DNA of 64,000 nt from CALINF01 sp039980455 (GTDB taxonomy: Bacteria; Pseudomonadota; Gammaproteobacteria; Pseudomonadales; Halieaceae). The DNA lies in the NCBI GenBank assembly GCA_039980455.1, contig JBDXCG010000004.1:744001-808000 (forward strand). The letters are read 5' to 3'. A program made the translations under genes and the position numbers. Position 1 is the stretch's first letter. Each line of letters starts with the position of its first letter. Shown one piece after another: positions 1 to 9,556 of this stretch. The notes beneath the pieces are model-generated. The model searched no databases, was not told where the DNA came from, and saw nothing but the letters and a program-made list of their open reading frames with translations.

Positions 1-2
1 TG

Positions 3-185
3 CCGGCTTGCACCAGCAACGTAGCCAGATTGATGCGTTTGCACAAGAAGGGCAGGATTGCCCTGGGCCTGGATGCAGATATGATCGCCGTGGATAACAA
101 CCTGCAGGTGCAGCATGTGATGGCGCGTGGCAGATGGCATGTCAGGAACGGCGAGCAGGTTGTTCTAGGCAGTTACGAAACCTAA
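3..185 (+). CDS. Isoaspartyl dipeptidase (IadA-like), C-terminal end only
   Basis: This is the last 60 codons of a gene that starts before the window. The readable end contains TSNVARLMRLHKKGRIALG, then a LDADMIAVD stretch and a VMARGRWHV stretch, which is the usual closing part of the IadA branch of amidohydrolases, where the metal-site barrel gives way to the small beta domain. IadA hydrolyses beta-aspartyl dipeptides. It lies 50 nt upstream of cyanophycinase on the same strand. Cyanophycinase releases beta-Asp-Arg, so this enzyme would complete breakdown to free Asp and Arg. The catalytic residues are outside the window, so the call rests on the tail and on context. Confidence 0.72.
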   Translation, partial: PACTSNVARLMRLHKKGRIALGLDADMIAVDNNLQVQHVMARGRWHVRNGEQVVLGSYET

Positions 186-190
186 TTCAG

Positions 191-208
191 CCCCGGTTAG
201 AACCGGGG
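191..208. repeat. Perfect inverted repeat between the dipeptidase and cphB
   Basis: CCCCGGTT and AACCGGGG face each other across 2 nt. As RNA this folds as a GC-rich stem of about 7 bp with a 4-nt loop. No T-tract follows, so it is not a classical rho-independent terminator. It may act in mRNA processing or partial attenuation between the two genes. Confidence 0.5.
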
Positions 209-235
209 CAAGCAAGACAGAACAGGAACAAAAGC

Positions 236-1057
236 ATGTGTCCATCCCCCGTAAAACCCGGCGGCCGCCGTGGCTATCTGATGCCCATCGGTGGCGCCGA
301 AGATAAGGGTAATGACCCGCGAATACTGGGCCGATTTCTGGACATCTGTGGTGGAGAGAAAGCGAGAATTGTCGTTATCCCTACCGCATCCAGGCTTCCC
401 GATACCGGCACCATGTACAGTGATTTGTTCATGGATTTAGGCGCCGAACGAGCACTGTTTACCGACATAAACGAGCGCGGTGACTGTGAGGATGAGCTGT
501 TGCTGGAGGAAATGGATGCTGCCACCGGAATATTTGTAACCGGAGGAAATCAGCTGCGTTTATCGGGCATTTTGGGCGGTACACCGGTAGGTCAGCGTTT
601 GCGCCGCCTCAATGCCGATGGCATTCCTATTGCGGGTACCTCTGCTGGCGCAGCCATGATGTCTCAGCACATGATTGTTGGCGGTGCGTCTGGAAATTCG
701 CCGCGTGAAGATGGCGTTAACTTAGCGCCGGGGATTGGCTTAATCAATACGGCAATTATTGATCAGCATTTCAGTCAGCGAGATCGGCTGGGTCGTTTGC
801 TCACAGCGCTCTCGTACAACCCCTTCCTCATTGGTGTTGGCGTAGATGAGGATACCGCGTTCTTGATTGATGGTGACGGCAAGGGCGAGGTCATCGGCAA
901 CGGTGTGGTGACTATCTTGGATGCCAGCGATCTCTCTCATTCGTCACGTTCAAGCGCTTCTTCTGGCGCGCCAATCAGCCTGGTCGACATGCGTTTGCAT
1001 ACGTTGGCAGAAGGCTGCTTCTTCGATACACAATCACGGGAAGTCACCCTGTGCTAG
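236..1057 (+). CDS. cphB: Cyanophycinase (peptidase family S51)
   Basis: A 273-residue serine-type exopeptidase that cuts cyanophycin (multi-L-arginyl-poly-L-aspartate) to beta-Asp-Arg in the cytoplasm. The nucleophile is Ser136 in the motif GTSAG, and the length is normal for the family. An in-frame ORF extends upstream to 134, but that extension overlaps the preceding gene. I chose ATG 236 because AGGAA sits 7 nt before it and the conserved GYLMPIGGAEDK region follows directly. It is the second gene of the cyanophycin operon, with cphA starting 13 nt after its stop. The family assignment is firm from the motif, length and neighbours. Confidence 0.93.
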   Translation: MCPSPVKPGGRRGYLMPIGGAEDKGNDPRILGRFLDICGGEKARIVVIPTASRLPDTGTMYSDLFMDLGAERALFTDINERGDCEDELLLEEMDAATGIFVTGGNQLRLSGILGGTPVGQRLRRLNADGIPIAGTSAGAAMMSQHMIVGGASGNSPREDGVNLAPGIGLINTAIIDQHFSQRDRLGRLLTALSYNPFLIGVGVDEDTAFLIDGDGKGEVIGNGVVTILDASDLSHSSRSSASSGAPISLVDMRLHTLAEGCFFDTQSREVTLC

Positions 1058-1070
1058 AAAGGATACACGC

Positions 1071-3872
1071 ATGAAAGTTCTCTCCACCAATGTTTACGTG
1101 GGCCCCAATACCTGGGCCAGCTTCCCCCTCATCAAGCACGTATTGGATCTGGGTGTGCTCGAGGAATGGCCATCGGCGCGTCTAGGAGACGCGTTTGTTA
1201 ATCCGTTGATAGACGCATTGCCTGGTTTGCAGGAGCACGGGTGCTCCTATCGTGAACCGGGGGGCTTCGTGCGCCGCTTGCGTGAAGACGAAGGCACCTG
1301 GATGGGTCACATCATGGAGCATGTGGCATTGGAAATTCAGTGTATGGCTGGGTCTGAGGTTAGCTTCGGACGGACTCGCTCCAATGGCGAGCCCGGTCAA
1401 TACAATATGGTGTACGCCTACAGGCAGCGGGATGTTGGTTTAGAGGCCGGCCAATTGGCGCGCAAGCTGTTGTTACACTTGTTGCCAGCAGAGCTGCAAA
1501 GCCAAATTGACTATGATTTTGAAGACGACTTCGATTTTCAGGATGAGCTCAAAGACTTCGTTCTGCGTGCCCAAAAAAGAGAGTTTGGCCCTTCAACCGG
1601 CTCGCTCGTCAAGGCTGCAGAGGAACGTGGTATTCCGTGGCTTCGTCTGAACCAGTACAGCCTGGTGCAGTTTGGCCATGGCGTACATCAGCAACGTATC
1701 CAAGCGACTATTACCAGCGAAACGCGCCACATCGCAGTTGAGATAGCGTGCGATAAGGAAGACACGCACAAGCTACTCAATGATCTTGGACTGCCCGTGC
1801 CACAGCAACGCATGATCTATTCCGCGCGACGCGCGATCGCTGCGGCTGAACGCATCGGCTACCCAGTCGTGTTAAAGCCACTCAACGCCAATCATGGGCG
1901 GGGGGTTTCAATCAACCTCACGACCTCCGAGCAGGTGGTTACTGCTTTCGATCAGGCACAGGAGCACGGCACCGGTCGCGCGGTTCTGGTTGAAAGCTTC
2001 ATAGAAGGATTTGACCACCGTATGTTGGTGGTAGGTAAAGAGCTGGTGGCCGTGGCCAAGCGGGTGCCAGGGCATGTTGTAGGCGATGGTCAGCGTACCA
2101 TCGAAGAACTGATCGATAGTGTGAATGAGGACCCGCGCCGCGGTATCGGCCATGAGAAAGTACTGACTCGGCTGGAGCTGGACAAGCAGGCCGATCGCTT
2201 GCTCAGTGAAGCCGGAAAGGATGCACAGACCGTTCTTGATGACGGCGAAATCTTCTACCTGCGTTCCACTGCAAACCTGTCAACCGGCGGTACTGCGATC
2301 GATATGACGGACGTGGTGCATCCCGATAATCGTGAGATGGCGATCCGTGCCGTGCGCGCTGTCGGCCTGGATGTAGGTGGCGTGGACTTTCTCACCGCAG
2401 ACATTACCCGATCCTACAAGGAGATCGGCGGTGCCATTGTGGAGGTTAACGCAGCACCGGGCTTTCGCATGCATGTTGCACCCAGTGAGGGCGAGCCCCG
2501 TGATGTGGCCGGCAAGGTTATGGACATGCTGTTTGGGCCTGCAGAAACTGGACGAATTCCCATTGCGGCGATTACGGGTACCAACGGTAAGACTACAACG
2601 TCGCGGATGCTTAGCCATATTCTCAAGGACTGCGGTCATACAGTGGGTTTAACCTCTACCGACGGTATTCAGATAGACGGGAAGATTTCGGTCAAGGGCG
2701 ATATGACAGGCCCTACCTCGGCGCAGATTGTATTGCGAGACCCTTCAGTAGATTTCGCTGTTATGGAGACTGCGCGTGGAGGAATCTTGCGCGCGGGACT
2801 GGGTTATCAAGAGAGTAATGTGGCTGCCTGCCTGAATATAGAATCGGATCATCTGGGCCTTAAGGGTGTGGATACACTTGAGCAATTGGCCGAGATCAAA
2901 CGCGTTGTGGTGGAAACGGCTACTGATGTGGCAGTGCTGAATGCTGACGATATCAATTGTCTCAAAATGGCTGACTACTGTGACGCACAGCGTATCTGCT
3001 ACGTCACGATGAACTCAGACAATGCGCTGGTGCGAGAGCATATTCGCGCTGGAGGCATGGCCTGTGTGCTGGAGCGCGGAATCAACGGCGACATGATTAC
3101 GTTCTATGACAATGGCTCGCATATGCCATTGCTGTGGTCTCACCTCATTCCAGCCACGATGGAAGGTAAGGCGATGCACAATGTCCAGAATGCGATGTTT
3201 GCGGCGTCCATGGCGTATGCGCTGAACAAGGAATTTGAACAGATCCGTCACGGCTTGCGCACGTTCGATACCAGCTTCTTCCAAGCGCCTGGCCGCATGA
3301 ACGTCTACAACGAGCATCCCTTCAAAGTCATTCTCGATTACGCGCACAACCCCGCGGCGTTTCGCGTAGTGGCAGATACCGTCGATCGTATGGATGTTAA
3401 TGGACGTCGGGTCGGTGTGATCTCGATGCCAGGTGATCGGCGCGACGAAGACATTCAAGAATCCGCCAGGATGGTGGCAGGTCACTTCGATCAATACATC
3501 TGTAAAGCGGATGACAACCGCAGGGGCCGTGGCGAGGACGAAGTGCCGCAACTGCTGCGCGCTGAGTTAATAGCTCAGGGTGTGAGCGATGAAAATATCC
3601 GTGTCATTCCCAGTGAAGAAGAGGCAATCGAAGCGGCGTTGCAAGCGGGGAAGGAGGGCGACCTGTTGGTAGTCTTTGGCGACAATATTACCCGTAGCTG
3701 GAAGCAGATCATCTACTTTGGCGGCGAGCGCAATAGCGAAGAAGATATTCCGGATATCAAAGAAGAAAACCTCGGTGATAGCAGCCTGGGTATGTTTCTC
3801 GCCGACGGTCAACAGTTGATCAGCGATGAGCGTGGCGTGCGCCTCGCTCGCGATGAAGAAGGGGACGACTGA
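1071..3872 (+). CDS. cphA: Cyanophycin synthetase
   Basis: A 933-residue ATP-dependent ligase that adds Asp to the backbone and Arg to the side chains of cyanophycin. The N-terminal domain (about 1-160) is followed by an ATP-grasp domain (Lys269 in VVLKPLNANHGRG) and then a Mur-ligase module with the P-loop GTNGKTTT near 503-510. Both catalytic modules look intact. The longer frame from 921 would overlap cphB. ATG 1071 has GAAAGGA just upstream and gives the usual MKVLSTNVYVGPN opening. It is 5 nt from the next gene. Accumulation of the polymer as a nitrogen/carbon store is the expected role. Confidence 0.95.
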   Translation: MKVLSTNVYVGPNTWASFPLIKHVLDLGVLEEWPSARLGDAFVNPLIDALPGLQEHGCSYREPGGFVRRLREDEGTWMGHIMEHVALEIQCMAGSEVSFGRTRSNGEPGQYNMVYAYRQRDVGLEAGQLARKLLLHLLPAELQSQIDYDFEDDFDFQDELKDFVLRAQKREFGPSTGSLVKAAEERGIPWLRLNQYSLVQFGHGVHQQRIQATITSETRHIAVEIACDKEDTHKLLNDLGLPVPQQRMIYSARRAIAAAERIGYPVVLKPLNANHGRGVSINLTTSEQVVTAFDQAQEHGTGRAVLVESFIEGFDHRMLVVGKELVAVAKRVPGHVVGDGQRTIEELIDSVNEDPRRGIGHEKVLTRLELDKQADRLLSEAGKDAQTVLDDGEIFYLRSTANLSTGGTAIDMTDVVHPDNREMAIRAVRAVGLDVGGVDFLTADITRSYKEIGGAIVEVNAAPGFRMHVAPSEGEPRDVAGKVMDMLFGPAETGRIPIAAITGTNGKTTTSRMLSHILKDCGHTVGLTSTDGIQIDGKISVKGDMTGPTSAQIVLRDPSVDFAVMETARGGILRAGLGYQESNVAACLNIESDHLGLKGVDTLEQLAEIKRVVVETATDVAVLNADDINCLKMADYCDAQRICYVTMNSDNALVREHIRAGGMACVLERGINGDMITFYDNGSHMPLLWSHLIPATMEGKAMHNVQNAMFAASMAYALNKEFEQIRHGLRTFDTSFFQAPGRMNVYNEHPFKVILDYAHNPAAFRVVADTVDRMDVNGRRVGVISMPGDRRDEDIQESARMVAGHFDQYICKADDNRRGRGEDEVPQLLRAELIAQGVSDENIRVIPSEEEAIEAALQAGKEGDLLVVFGDNITRSWKQIIYFGGERNSEEDIPDIKEENLGDSSLGMFLADGQQLISDERGVRLARDEEGDD

Positions 3873-3877
3873 GCCTC

Positions 3878-5659
3878 ATGAATATGGGCAGCAGGCCGAC
3901 TGTCGAAGAGCTGGAAGAAGCGCTGACAATCCCCTTTCCAGTAAGCGATGAATTGTATCTTGAAGATAGTCGGCGCCTTACTGGCCCGGGTCTTTTGTGG
4001 GACAAGCCAGGTGCGATTGCCGAGGTCGTGGCAACTAATTTTGATCTCGATACTGTTGCTGCTACATGGCACGGCTGGGCGCGGCGGCTGCTTGATGCCG
4101 TTGAGTGGCAGGCTGAAAGTTGTATCTCCCGACCTCACGAGGACGGACTGAACCTCGCAATTTCAGCGCCCATCGATCAGCTCTATTCGGCCATATTTGT
4201 TGTTCAGGCCAGTTGGTACTACACAGTGTGTGAGCTACTCGATCAAGACGCTCTGCCGCAATCTCGAATGGTCGATGATCTGCGATCAGTGATGATCAGC
4301 GAGGCGAATCCGGCACTGATCACATTGCAGCAGGCAGCAGCTGAGCACTCAGTAGATTTTCTATCCGACGATGACCATATATCGATTGGTCATGGTTGTG
4401 GTTCGCAGACTTGGGAAGTGACGAATCTGCCTGCACCGTCAGCGGTGCAATGGGACGCTCTACACAATGTCCCGGTTGCAATGATCACTGGTACTAATGG
4501 CAAGTCCACCTGTGTGCGCCTCGCGTCAGCGGTGGCCGCTGCAGATGGCAAAGTTGCCGGTGTTACCTCTACAGATTTTGTACGGGTGGGAACTGACATT
4601 CTCGACGAGGGTGATTACTCAGGCCCCGGTGGTGCGCGCATGCTGTTGCGCGACCGGCGCACCGAGATAGCGTTTCTGGAGGTCGCGCGCGGTGGCATTC
4701 TGCGCCGGGGACTTGCACTCAAGCAGGCGCAGGCGGCACTGGTGACCAATGTGGCTGCTGACCATCTTGGCCAGTACGGTATCAACACCGTACCCGCATT
4801 GATAGAAGCCAAGTTTTCTGTCTTTCGTACACTCGCGTCAGGCGGCATTCTGGTACTCAACGCCGATGATGAAGGTCTCGTCGCTCATGCTAAGGCGCTC
4901 GCCGAAGAAGTTGCGCGTGAAGGCAAGGTGTTGTGCTGGTTCAGCTTGCATGAAGAGAATGACTGCATTGTAGAGTCGTTGAGTAGCGGCAGGCCGTGCG
5001 GCTGGTTGCATGAGGACATTCTGTGGTTCTACGACGGCGCGAACACGCGCTCCTTGATGCCGATTGCGGACATACCGATTGCTATGGGTGGTGCGGCTCG
5101 CTACAACGTGAGTAATGCGCTGGCCGTGATGTGTTTGTCGTATGCAATGGGTCTGCCCTATGAGGCCATTCGTCTGGGCCTGGCGTCGTTTTCCAGTAAC
5201 ACACAGGACAACCCAGGGCGCTGCAATGAGTTTGCAGTAAGCGGTGCGCGCGTGTTCGTTGACTTTGCCCACAATCCGCACAGTATTGAGGCAGTGGCAG
5301 ACACCATGCGCTCTATACCGGCTAAACGGCGCCTGTTGATGTTAGGTCATGCCGGTGATCGCAGCGATGATGATATTCGGAACCTGACACTGGGTGCGAT
5401 GCCTTTGTCGCCAGACCAGGTTGTTATCGTAGAGCTCCCCGACTACCTGCGAGGGCGCGAGTCAGGCGACGTGAGCGAGTTGATCCGCAGAACGTGTCGT
5501 GAATCTGGCCTTAGTGACGCCCAGTTGAACCTCTGCGCAGATCCTCTTGCAGGTGCTGCCGCGGCGCTGGACTGGCTGGAAGAAGGCGATCTAGCGTTGT
5601 TGCTGGTTCTGTCAGATCGCTCAGCCGTTATCGATCTTATTGAATCCCGGCAATCGTAG
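3878..5659 (+). CDS. Second cyanophycin-synthetase-like Mur ligase, no ATP-grasp domain
   Basis: A 593-residue protein whose C-terminal two-thirds resembles the Mur-ligase half of CphA: P-loop ITGTNGKST at 203-211, then EVARGGILRRGL, VTNVAADHLGQYG and the late DFAHNPHS motif. Residues 1 to about 195 show no ATP-grasp lysine or glycine loop, so it should not catalyse the ATP-grasp reaction. It directly follows cphA (5-nt gap) and is surely co-transcribed. Similar cphA-plus-short-cphA pairs are known in other proteobacteria. It may modify the polymer, extend primers or regulate CphA, but the activity cannot be read from sequence. Confidence 0.8.
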   Translation: MNMGSRPTVEELEEALTIPFPVSDELYLEDSRRLTGPGLLWDKPGAIAEVVATNFDLDTVAATWHGWARRLLDAVEWQAESCISRPHEDGLNLAISAPIDQLYSAIFVVQASWYYTVCELLDQDALPQSRMVDDLRSVMISEANPALITLQQAAAEHSVDFLSDDDHISIGHGCGSQTWEVTNLPAPSAVQWDALHNVPVAMITGTNGKSTCVRLASAVAAADGKVAGVTSTDFVRVGTDILDEGDYSGPGGARMLLRDRRTEIAFLEVARGGILRRGLALKQAQAALVTNVAADHLGQYGINTVPALIEAKFSVFRTLASGGILVLNADDEGLVAHAKALAEEVAREGKVLCWFSLHEENDCIVESLSSGRPCGWLHEDILWFYDGANTRSLMPIADIPIAMGGAARYNVSNALAVMCLSYAMGLPYEAIRLGLASFSSNTQDNPGRCNEFAVSGARVFVDFAHNPHSIEAVADTMRSIPAKRRLLMLGHAGDRSDDDIRNLTLGAMPLSPDQVVIVELPDYLRGRESGDVSELIRRTCRESGLSDAQLNLCADPLAGAAAALDWLEEGDLALLLVLSDRSAVIDLIESRQS

Positions 5660-5685
5660 AACTAAGCAATTAATCCCGGCCGACT

Positions 5686-7224
5686 TTATCCTTCTTGGCT
5701 AAGTGCACTCTGCACCCGTTGGCGATAGCGCCGCTCGATCAGGTCCAGCCGCTGTTTGATAACACCCGTTTCGGCGCCGGGCGGGTTTTTTAGAGCCAGC
5801 CATTGATCACTTTGCGCGTCATAGCGCGGCCAAGTTGGTAGTGGCTTGCTATTGGGATTGCCGGAACGAGCAAAATTGAACCAGTAGCTGCGCATGGCTT
5901 TGGCGAAGGTGTTTACCTGTGGGTCTGGCATCTGCATACCTGCCCATAAGTAATAACCGTCCTGACCGTGAGCGGTTCCTGGCTGCTCAGCCTTTTTCGC
6001 GTCGGGGACGAAATCTATGTAGTACAGCCAAGCAGGTGCTTCAACCTTTTTCATTGCTCCTGCAAGTAGGCGGGCGGAAATCAGATAGCGATTGTCACCA
6101 AACATGCGAGGCAACCAAAGCTCATCCGAATCCGTCGCGTAGGCCTTTCTCGCAGCGGACAGGTCACTACCCAGTGTGGCGCGATAGGACTCTTCTGAGA
6201 TGCCCGAATAGGCCATGACTGAACCTTCGAAGCTGTTGCCGCCGGTGATGTAGGGAACCGCGTGTTGCTGACCGCGTAGGAAGAGAATAGCGGGTTCTTC
6301 CAATACGCTATTACCGTCCACGATCGGCACCTGGAAACCCCGTAGTGCATTGGTAAGCGCCATGGCATCAAGCGCGTACAAGGCCTCACGGCTCTGTGTT
6401 TCATCAGTCACGCTGGCAACCAATGCCGAGGAAATACTCTCCGCACTATCTGCTTTTGTCATACCCACTCCCAGAGGTGCGGGTGTGGGTGCTGCTTGGC
6501 TGCGTGGCAATGCCCACGCGGCATAGCCACTTTGCGCGATCGCCCGCGCGAATAGATTCTCTGTGCGGTTTGAGGTCATCAGTAGATTGACCGCCATGCC
6601 GCCAGCGGAGACGCCGAAGACTGTCACGTTTTCTGGGTCGCCGCCGAACGCCTCGATGTTTTCCTGTACCCAGCGCAGCGACTCTTCTATATCAAGCAGG
6701 CCCGGATTAGCGGGCACCCCGGGGAGCGCTTCATGGGCAAAAAAGCCCAATGGCCCGAGGCGATAATTGATCGATACCAGTACGATGTCCTCAGAGGCGA
6801 TTAGCTCGCCTTGAATATCACCAGACCCAAACCGGAATCCCCCGCCGTGTATCCAGACCATGACGGGCCGCTTAGCGCTATCTAAGTCAGGTGACCATAC
6901 ATTAAGCGTCAGGCAATCTTCGCTCATGGTGGCGTCAGGCTCGTTCAGCCCTGCACGTTCTGTTTGCGGGCAATTAGCCCCAAACTCCATCGCAGCGAGC
7001 GTACCTCGATGTGGCTCTACTGGCAAAGGCGGCAACCAACGCCGGTCGCCAACGGGTGGCTGAGCGTAGGGAATCCCTTTGAAACTCGCGATACCGTTGT
7101 CGTGGCTCCCCTCCAGCAGGCCTTGCGCCAGGCTGACCTGAGTCTTAACCGCTGCTGTGGCATTGAGTGCACAGAGCAGACTAATCGTGGAGACAACAAC
7201 TAAAATGTGGCGACTGTGAGACAT
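5686..7224 (-). CDS. Type-B carboxylesterase, secreted
   Basis: A 512-residue alpha/beta-hydrolase of the carboxylesterase/lipase family. A signal peptide of about 25 residues (hydrophobic ILVVVSTISLLCAL, then NATAA) points to the periplasm or outside. The oxyanion-hole motif HGGGF lies at 126-130 and the nucleophile is Ser206 in GVSAGG. The SEDCLTLNVW motif at 101-110 is typical, and a late GTAHGQDGYY could hold the catalytic His. It converges with the cyanophycin operon (26 nt between stops) and lies 12 nt downstream of the oxygenase gene on the same strand. The substrate is unknown; no link to cyanophycin is evident. Confidence 0.88.
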   Translation of the reverse strand: MSHSRHILVVVSTISLLCALNATAAVKTQVSLAQGLLEGSHDNGIASFKGIPYAQPPVGDRRWLPPLPVEPHRGTLAAMEFGANCPQTERAGLNEPDATMSEDCLTLNVWSPDLDSAKRPVMVWIHGGGFRFGSGDIQGELIASEDIVLVSINYRLGPLGFFAHEALPGVPANPGLLDIEESLRWVQENIEAFGGDPENVTVFGVSAGGMAVNLLMTSNRTENLFARAIAQSGYAAWALPRSQAAPTPAPLGVGMTKADSAESISSALVASVTDETQSREALYALDAMALTNALRGFQVPIVDGNSVLEEPAILFLRGQQHAVPYITGGNSFEGSVMAYSGISEESYRATLGSDLSAARKAYATDSDELWLPRMFGDNRYLISARLLAGAMKKVEAPAWLYYIDFVPDAKKAEQPGTAHGQDGYYLWAGMQMPDPQVNTFAKAMRSYWFNFARSGNPNSKPLPTWPRYDAQSDQWLALKNPPGAETGVIKQRLDLIERRYRQRVQSALSQEG

Positions 7225-7236
7225 GGAGAGTCCTTG

Positions 7237-8238
7237 CTAGGTTAGCGAGAGTTCGCGGCCATAGGGTGTGTTTGATTCACGAACCCACTTACTCAAGAGC
7301 CACTTTTCGCCACTCTCTATCGGCTGACCTTCGTGCAGTGAACACGCAAGCGCTTTGCCGTGCTCATCGGTATTGTTGAAGCGCAGTAGCTCGCCGGGTT
7401 GTGGTCTGGCGGAAACGCCGAGCTTTGGAAAATGGGTCGCGCCGCCGGTAAAGTTCGCATCGCCCAATGTAAGTAGGACCGTTAGCGTACGTTGGCCACC
7501 TTCAGCAATGCCTTGGGGAGAATGTGCCTGCTCGTCGCTCAGGCAGTCATAGTGCGCCTTGTACTGTTGTCCCGGCTGGTAGTGCAGCAGACTCAGTACC
7601 TCACCGGTATTCACTTGAAACTCAGCCGCTTGTGCAAGCCGCTGTTCCACGAGTTTGCCTGCCCAGCCCAATTGCTCTGGTAGCCATTGAGCGCTTTGAT
7701 TGTGGCGTACTGGGTGCATAACAGGCTGCCCCGATTCGGGATCAATCACCGCAGAAGGCTGCAATGCACGCCCGAGGTGTGAGCAAATAAAATGTAGCAA
7801 TCCTTTGGGCGCAAATGGCGAGGACTGCTCTATGGATAATCCTTCCTGATGTGCGAGGGTATGCCATGTTGGCGGCTGCCAGCTATAGGGGTCGCCGTCG
7901 GCAGCAACCTCCTCGGCGTGAGTGCCAGCGGAGTTCAGGTGTGTCGCCCAATCCCGGTACAGTGCATCGACAAAACTGGCCTCAGGATGACCTTCAACAG
8001 AGCACTGATGTAAAACCTCACGCCAGTCGATGTTTGTTTCCCAGCCGTGGAAGCAAGACAGTTCCGCTTCGAGAAATCGGGCGTGAAGCGCATGTCCTGC
8101 CGTCCGCTTACTTTGCAGCAATTCGCTGACGGCGTCGTTTTCACCGTTAGCCAACCAGTGTTGCAGCAGGAGTCGTTCAGCGATCGGGTTACCCTTGTCG
8201 GCCTCGCTGCGTAGTGTTGCAACATGGGAACTGTCCAT
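7237..8238 (-). CDS. 2-oxoglutarate/Fe(II) oxygenase, prolyl 4-hydroxylase-like
   Basis: A 333-residue protein. The first 110 residues are helical and resemble a short Sel1/TPR-like region. The C-terminal domain from about 145 fits the prolyl 4-hydroxylase family: iron ligands His229 and Asp231 in YKAHYDCL, distal His302 in CSLHEG, and Lys312 or Lys317 for 2-oxoglutarate. Proteins of this class hydroxylate proline or other residues, but the target is unknown. It probably shares a transcript with the carboxylesterase. Confidence 0.82.
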   Translation of the reverse strand: MDSSHVATLRSEADKGNPIAERLLLQHWLANGENDAVSELLQSKRTAGHALHARFLEAELSCFHGWETNIDWREVLHQCSVEGHPEASFVDALYRDWATHLNSAGTHAEEVAADGDPYSWQPPTWHTLAHQEGLSIEQSSPFAPKGLLHFICSHLGRALQPSAVIDPESGQPVMHPVRHNQSAQWLPEQLGWAGKLVEQRLAQAAEFQVNTGEVLSLLHYQPGQQYKAHYDCLSDEQAHSPQGIAEGGQRTLTVLLTLGDANFTGGATHFPKLGVSARPQPGELLRFNNTDEHGKALACSLHEGQPIESGEKWLLSKWVRESNTPYGRELSLT

Positions 8239-8296
8239 CTATATATCTCTTTGGCTGGTATTAGAGCAGGGCGATACTGTGACAGGTGCGCGCGGG

Positions 8297-8917
8297 CTAT
8301 TCCAGACTCATCATCATAAAACCGGTAATTGCTGCGTTGTTTCCTGTCAGCGTGGGAACCACATTTGCTTTGACCTCCTTCAACAGCCGCAGGTAGCCCC
8401 GATAGAAATCCCAGGAAGGAGTGGGGGCATAGTGTAGATCGGTTGCTTCGAGGAACCTGATTATCCCTTTAGCGGTCGTGGGCTTTACGAATGCTTCTTT
8501 GGTGGGCGCAAAGTAAAAAGGCGCTGCTGAGATAACGGACCACCTGGCAAGCTTGTGGTGTGCCAGCATCCCCAGAATCTCTTCAAAGCCCTGACGCTTC
8601 TGCCTGCCATAGAGGCGCTTTTCAAGAGAGGCAGACAGGGCCTGCTTTTCATGAGAGTTCAATGCTGCTACAAAGTCTCGGAATTTGGGTTTCTCGAAGC
8701 GAGAGACCATGGACGATCGGCTGATTATCTTTACTAAGGCCTCGCAGATTAATTCAGGGCGATTAAAATTAGCGCGGGAAAAGCTGTCGCGCGTAAAGGC
8801 GGACAATTTATCGATGTCGTGACGTTTGCGGATCACATCCAGTTCGGGGTCGGCAAAGCCGCCAGGGTAGCGTTGCAAAAAACTGGCTTCGGCTTGATGG
8901 AGCTGTGCAAGATTCAT
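8297..8917 (-). CDS. Hypothetical protein, 206 residues
   Basis: I do not recognise a family. The protein is mostly helical, basic in the middle (SLEKRLYGRQKRQG), lacks a signal peptide or membrane segment, and ends in a moderately hydrophobic stretch rich in Met and Ser. It lies 58 nt upstream of the oxygenase gene on the same strand and diverges from the MaoC pair. Codon usage and GC look like its neighbours. ATG 8917 is the only sensible start. Confidence 0.6.
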   Translation of the reverse strand: MNLAQLHQAEASFLQRYPGGFADPELDVIRKRHDIDKLSAFTRDSFSRANFNRPELICEALVKIISRSSMVSRFEKPKFRDFVAALNSHEKQALSASLEKRLYGRQKRQGFEEILGMLAHHKLARWSVISAAPFYFAPTKEAFVKPTTAKGIIRFLEATDLHYAPTPSWDFYRGYLRLLKEVKANVVPTLTGNNAAITGFMMMSLE

Positions 8918-8947
8918 TGTGTTACCAGCGCAATATCATTATGGGGG

Positions 8948-8977
8948 TTGGCGCATGGGCGCTTTACTGACCATAAT
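8948..8977 (+). promoter_or_regulatory. Candidate promoter for the MaoC pair
   Basis: TTGGCG, an 18-nt spacer and CATAAT lie about 60 nt before the ATG at 9036, in a 118-nt divergent intergenic region. The match to sigma-70 elements is partial, so this is only a reasonable guess. Confidence 0.28.
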
Positions 8978-9035
8978 CTAATGAAACCTGCCGGACAATA
9001 GGCAGTAACAACGATAAACAATAAGGATGACTTAG

Positions 9036-9545
9036 ATGGCCGTTGACAATTTTCCCGTGGAAGCCGGGCATATTCTGATGTTTGCCAGAGCAGTTGGCGA
9101 TGACAACCCGGTATATCGCGATGCCCACTACGCCAGCGACACGGAAGTGGGTGGTGTGGTGGCCCCGCCAACATTTATGCAGGCCAGTGCCCAGTTCGAC
9201 CCTGACTATTTTCTTCGCCCCAAGCCAGGTAAGCCCTGGTTTGGATCGGGCCGCGAATCCTCAGGCATTAAGAGTGGCGATCCGGCGGGCTCTACCCCAT
9301 CGGAAGGCGGCGATAACAAGGCGGTGCTACACGCCGAGCAACATTTTGAGTATCACCAGCATCCCCAAGCTGGCGATGTGCTTACGGCCACAACGTTGCC
9401 GGGCAAGCAATGGGAAAAAGAAGGCAAGCGATCGGGCAAGCTGATCTTCACCGAATCTGTAACGCAGTACCACAATCAGGATGGCGAGTTGATGGTGACC
9501 GCCAAAGGTGTGGGTGTAGTTACAGAGCGGCCGGTGGATCAATAG
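9036..9545 (+). CDS. MaoC-like N-terminal hot-dog dehydratase subunit
   Basis: A 169-residue single hot-dog domain of the MaoC N-terminal type (FAS1-like dehydratase domain). MFARAVGDDNPVYRDAHYA and GGVVAPPTFM are typical of the substrate-binding half of two-chain (R)-specific enoyl-CoA hydratases. A Gly/Ser/Asp-rich insertion follows the middle strand. The companion subunit starts 11 nt downstream, so the two probably form a heterodimer. The substrate is likely an enoyl-thioester, possibly in fatty-acid or steroid side-chain degradation. Confidence 0.82.
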   Translation: MAVDNFPVEAGHILMFARAVGDDNPVYRDAHYASDTEVGGVVAPPTFMQASAQFDPDYFLRPKPGKPWFGSGRESSGIKSGDPAGSTPSEGGDNKAVLHAEQHFEYHQHPQAGDVLTATTLPGKQWEKEGKRSGKLIFTESVTQYHNQDGELMVTAKGVGVVTERPVDQ

Positions 9546-9556
9546 GAGTTAAGGCT

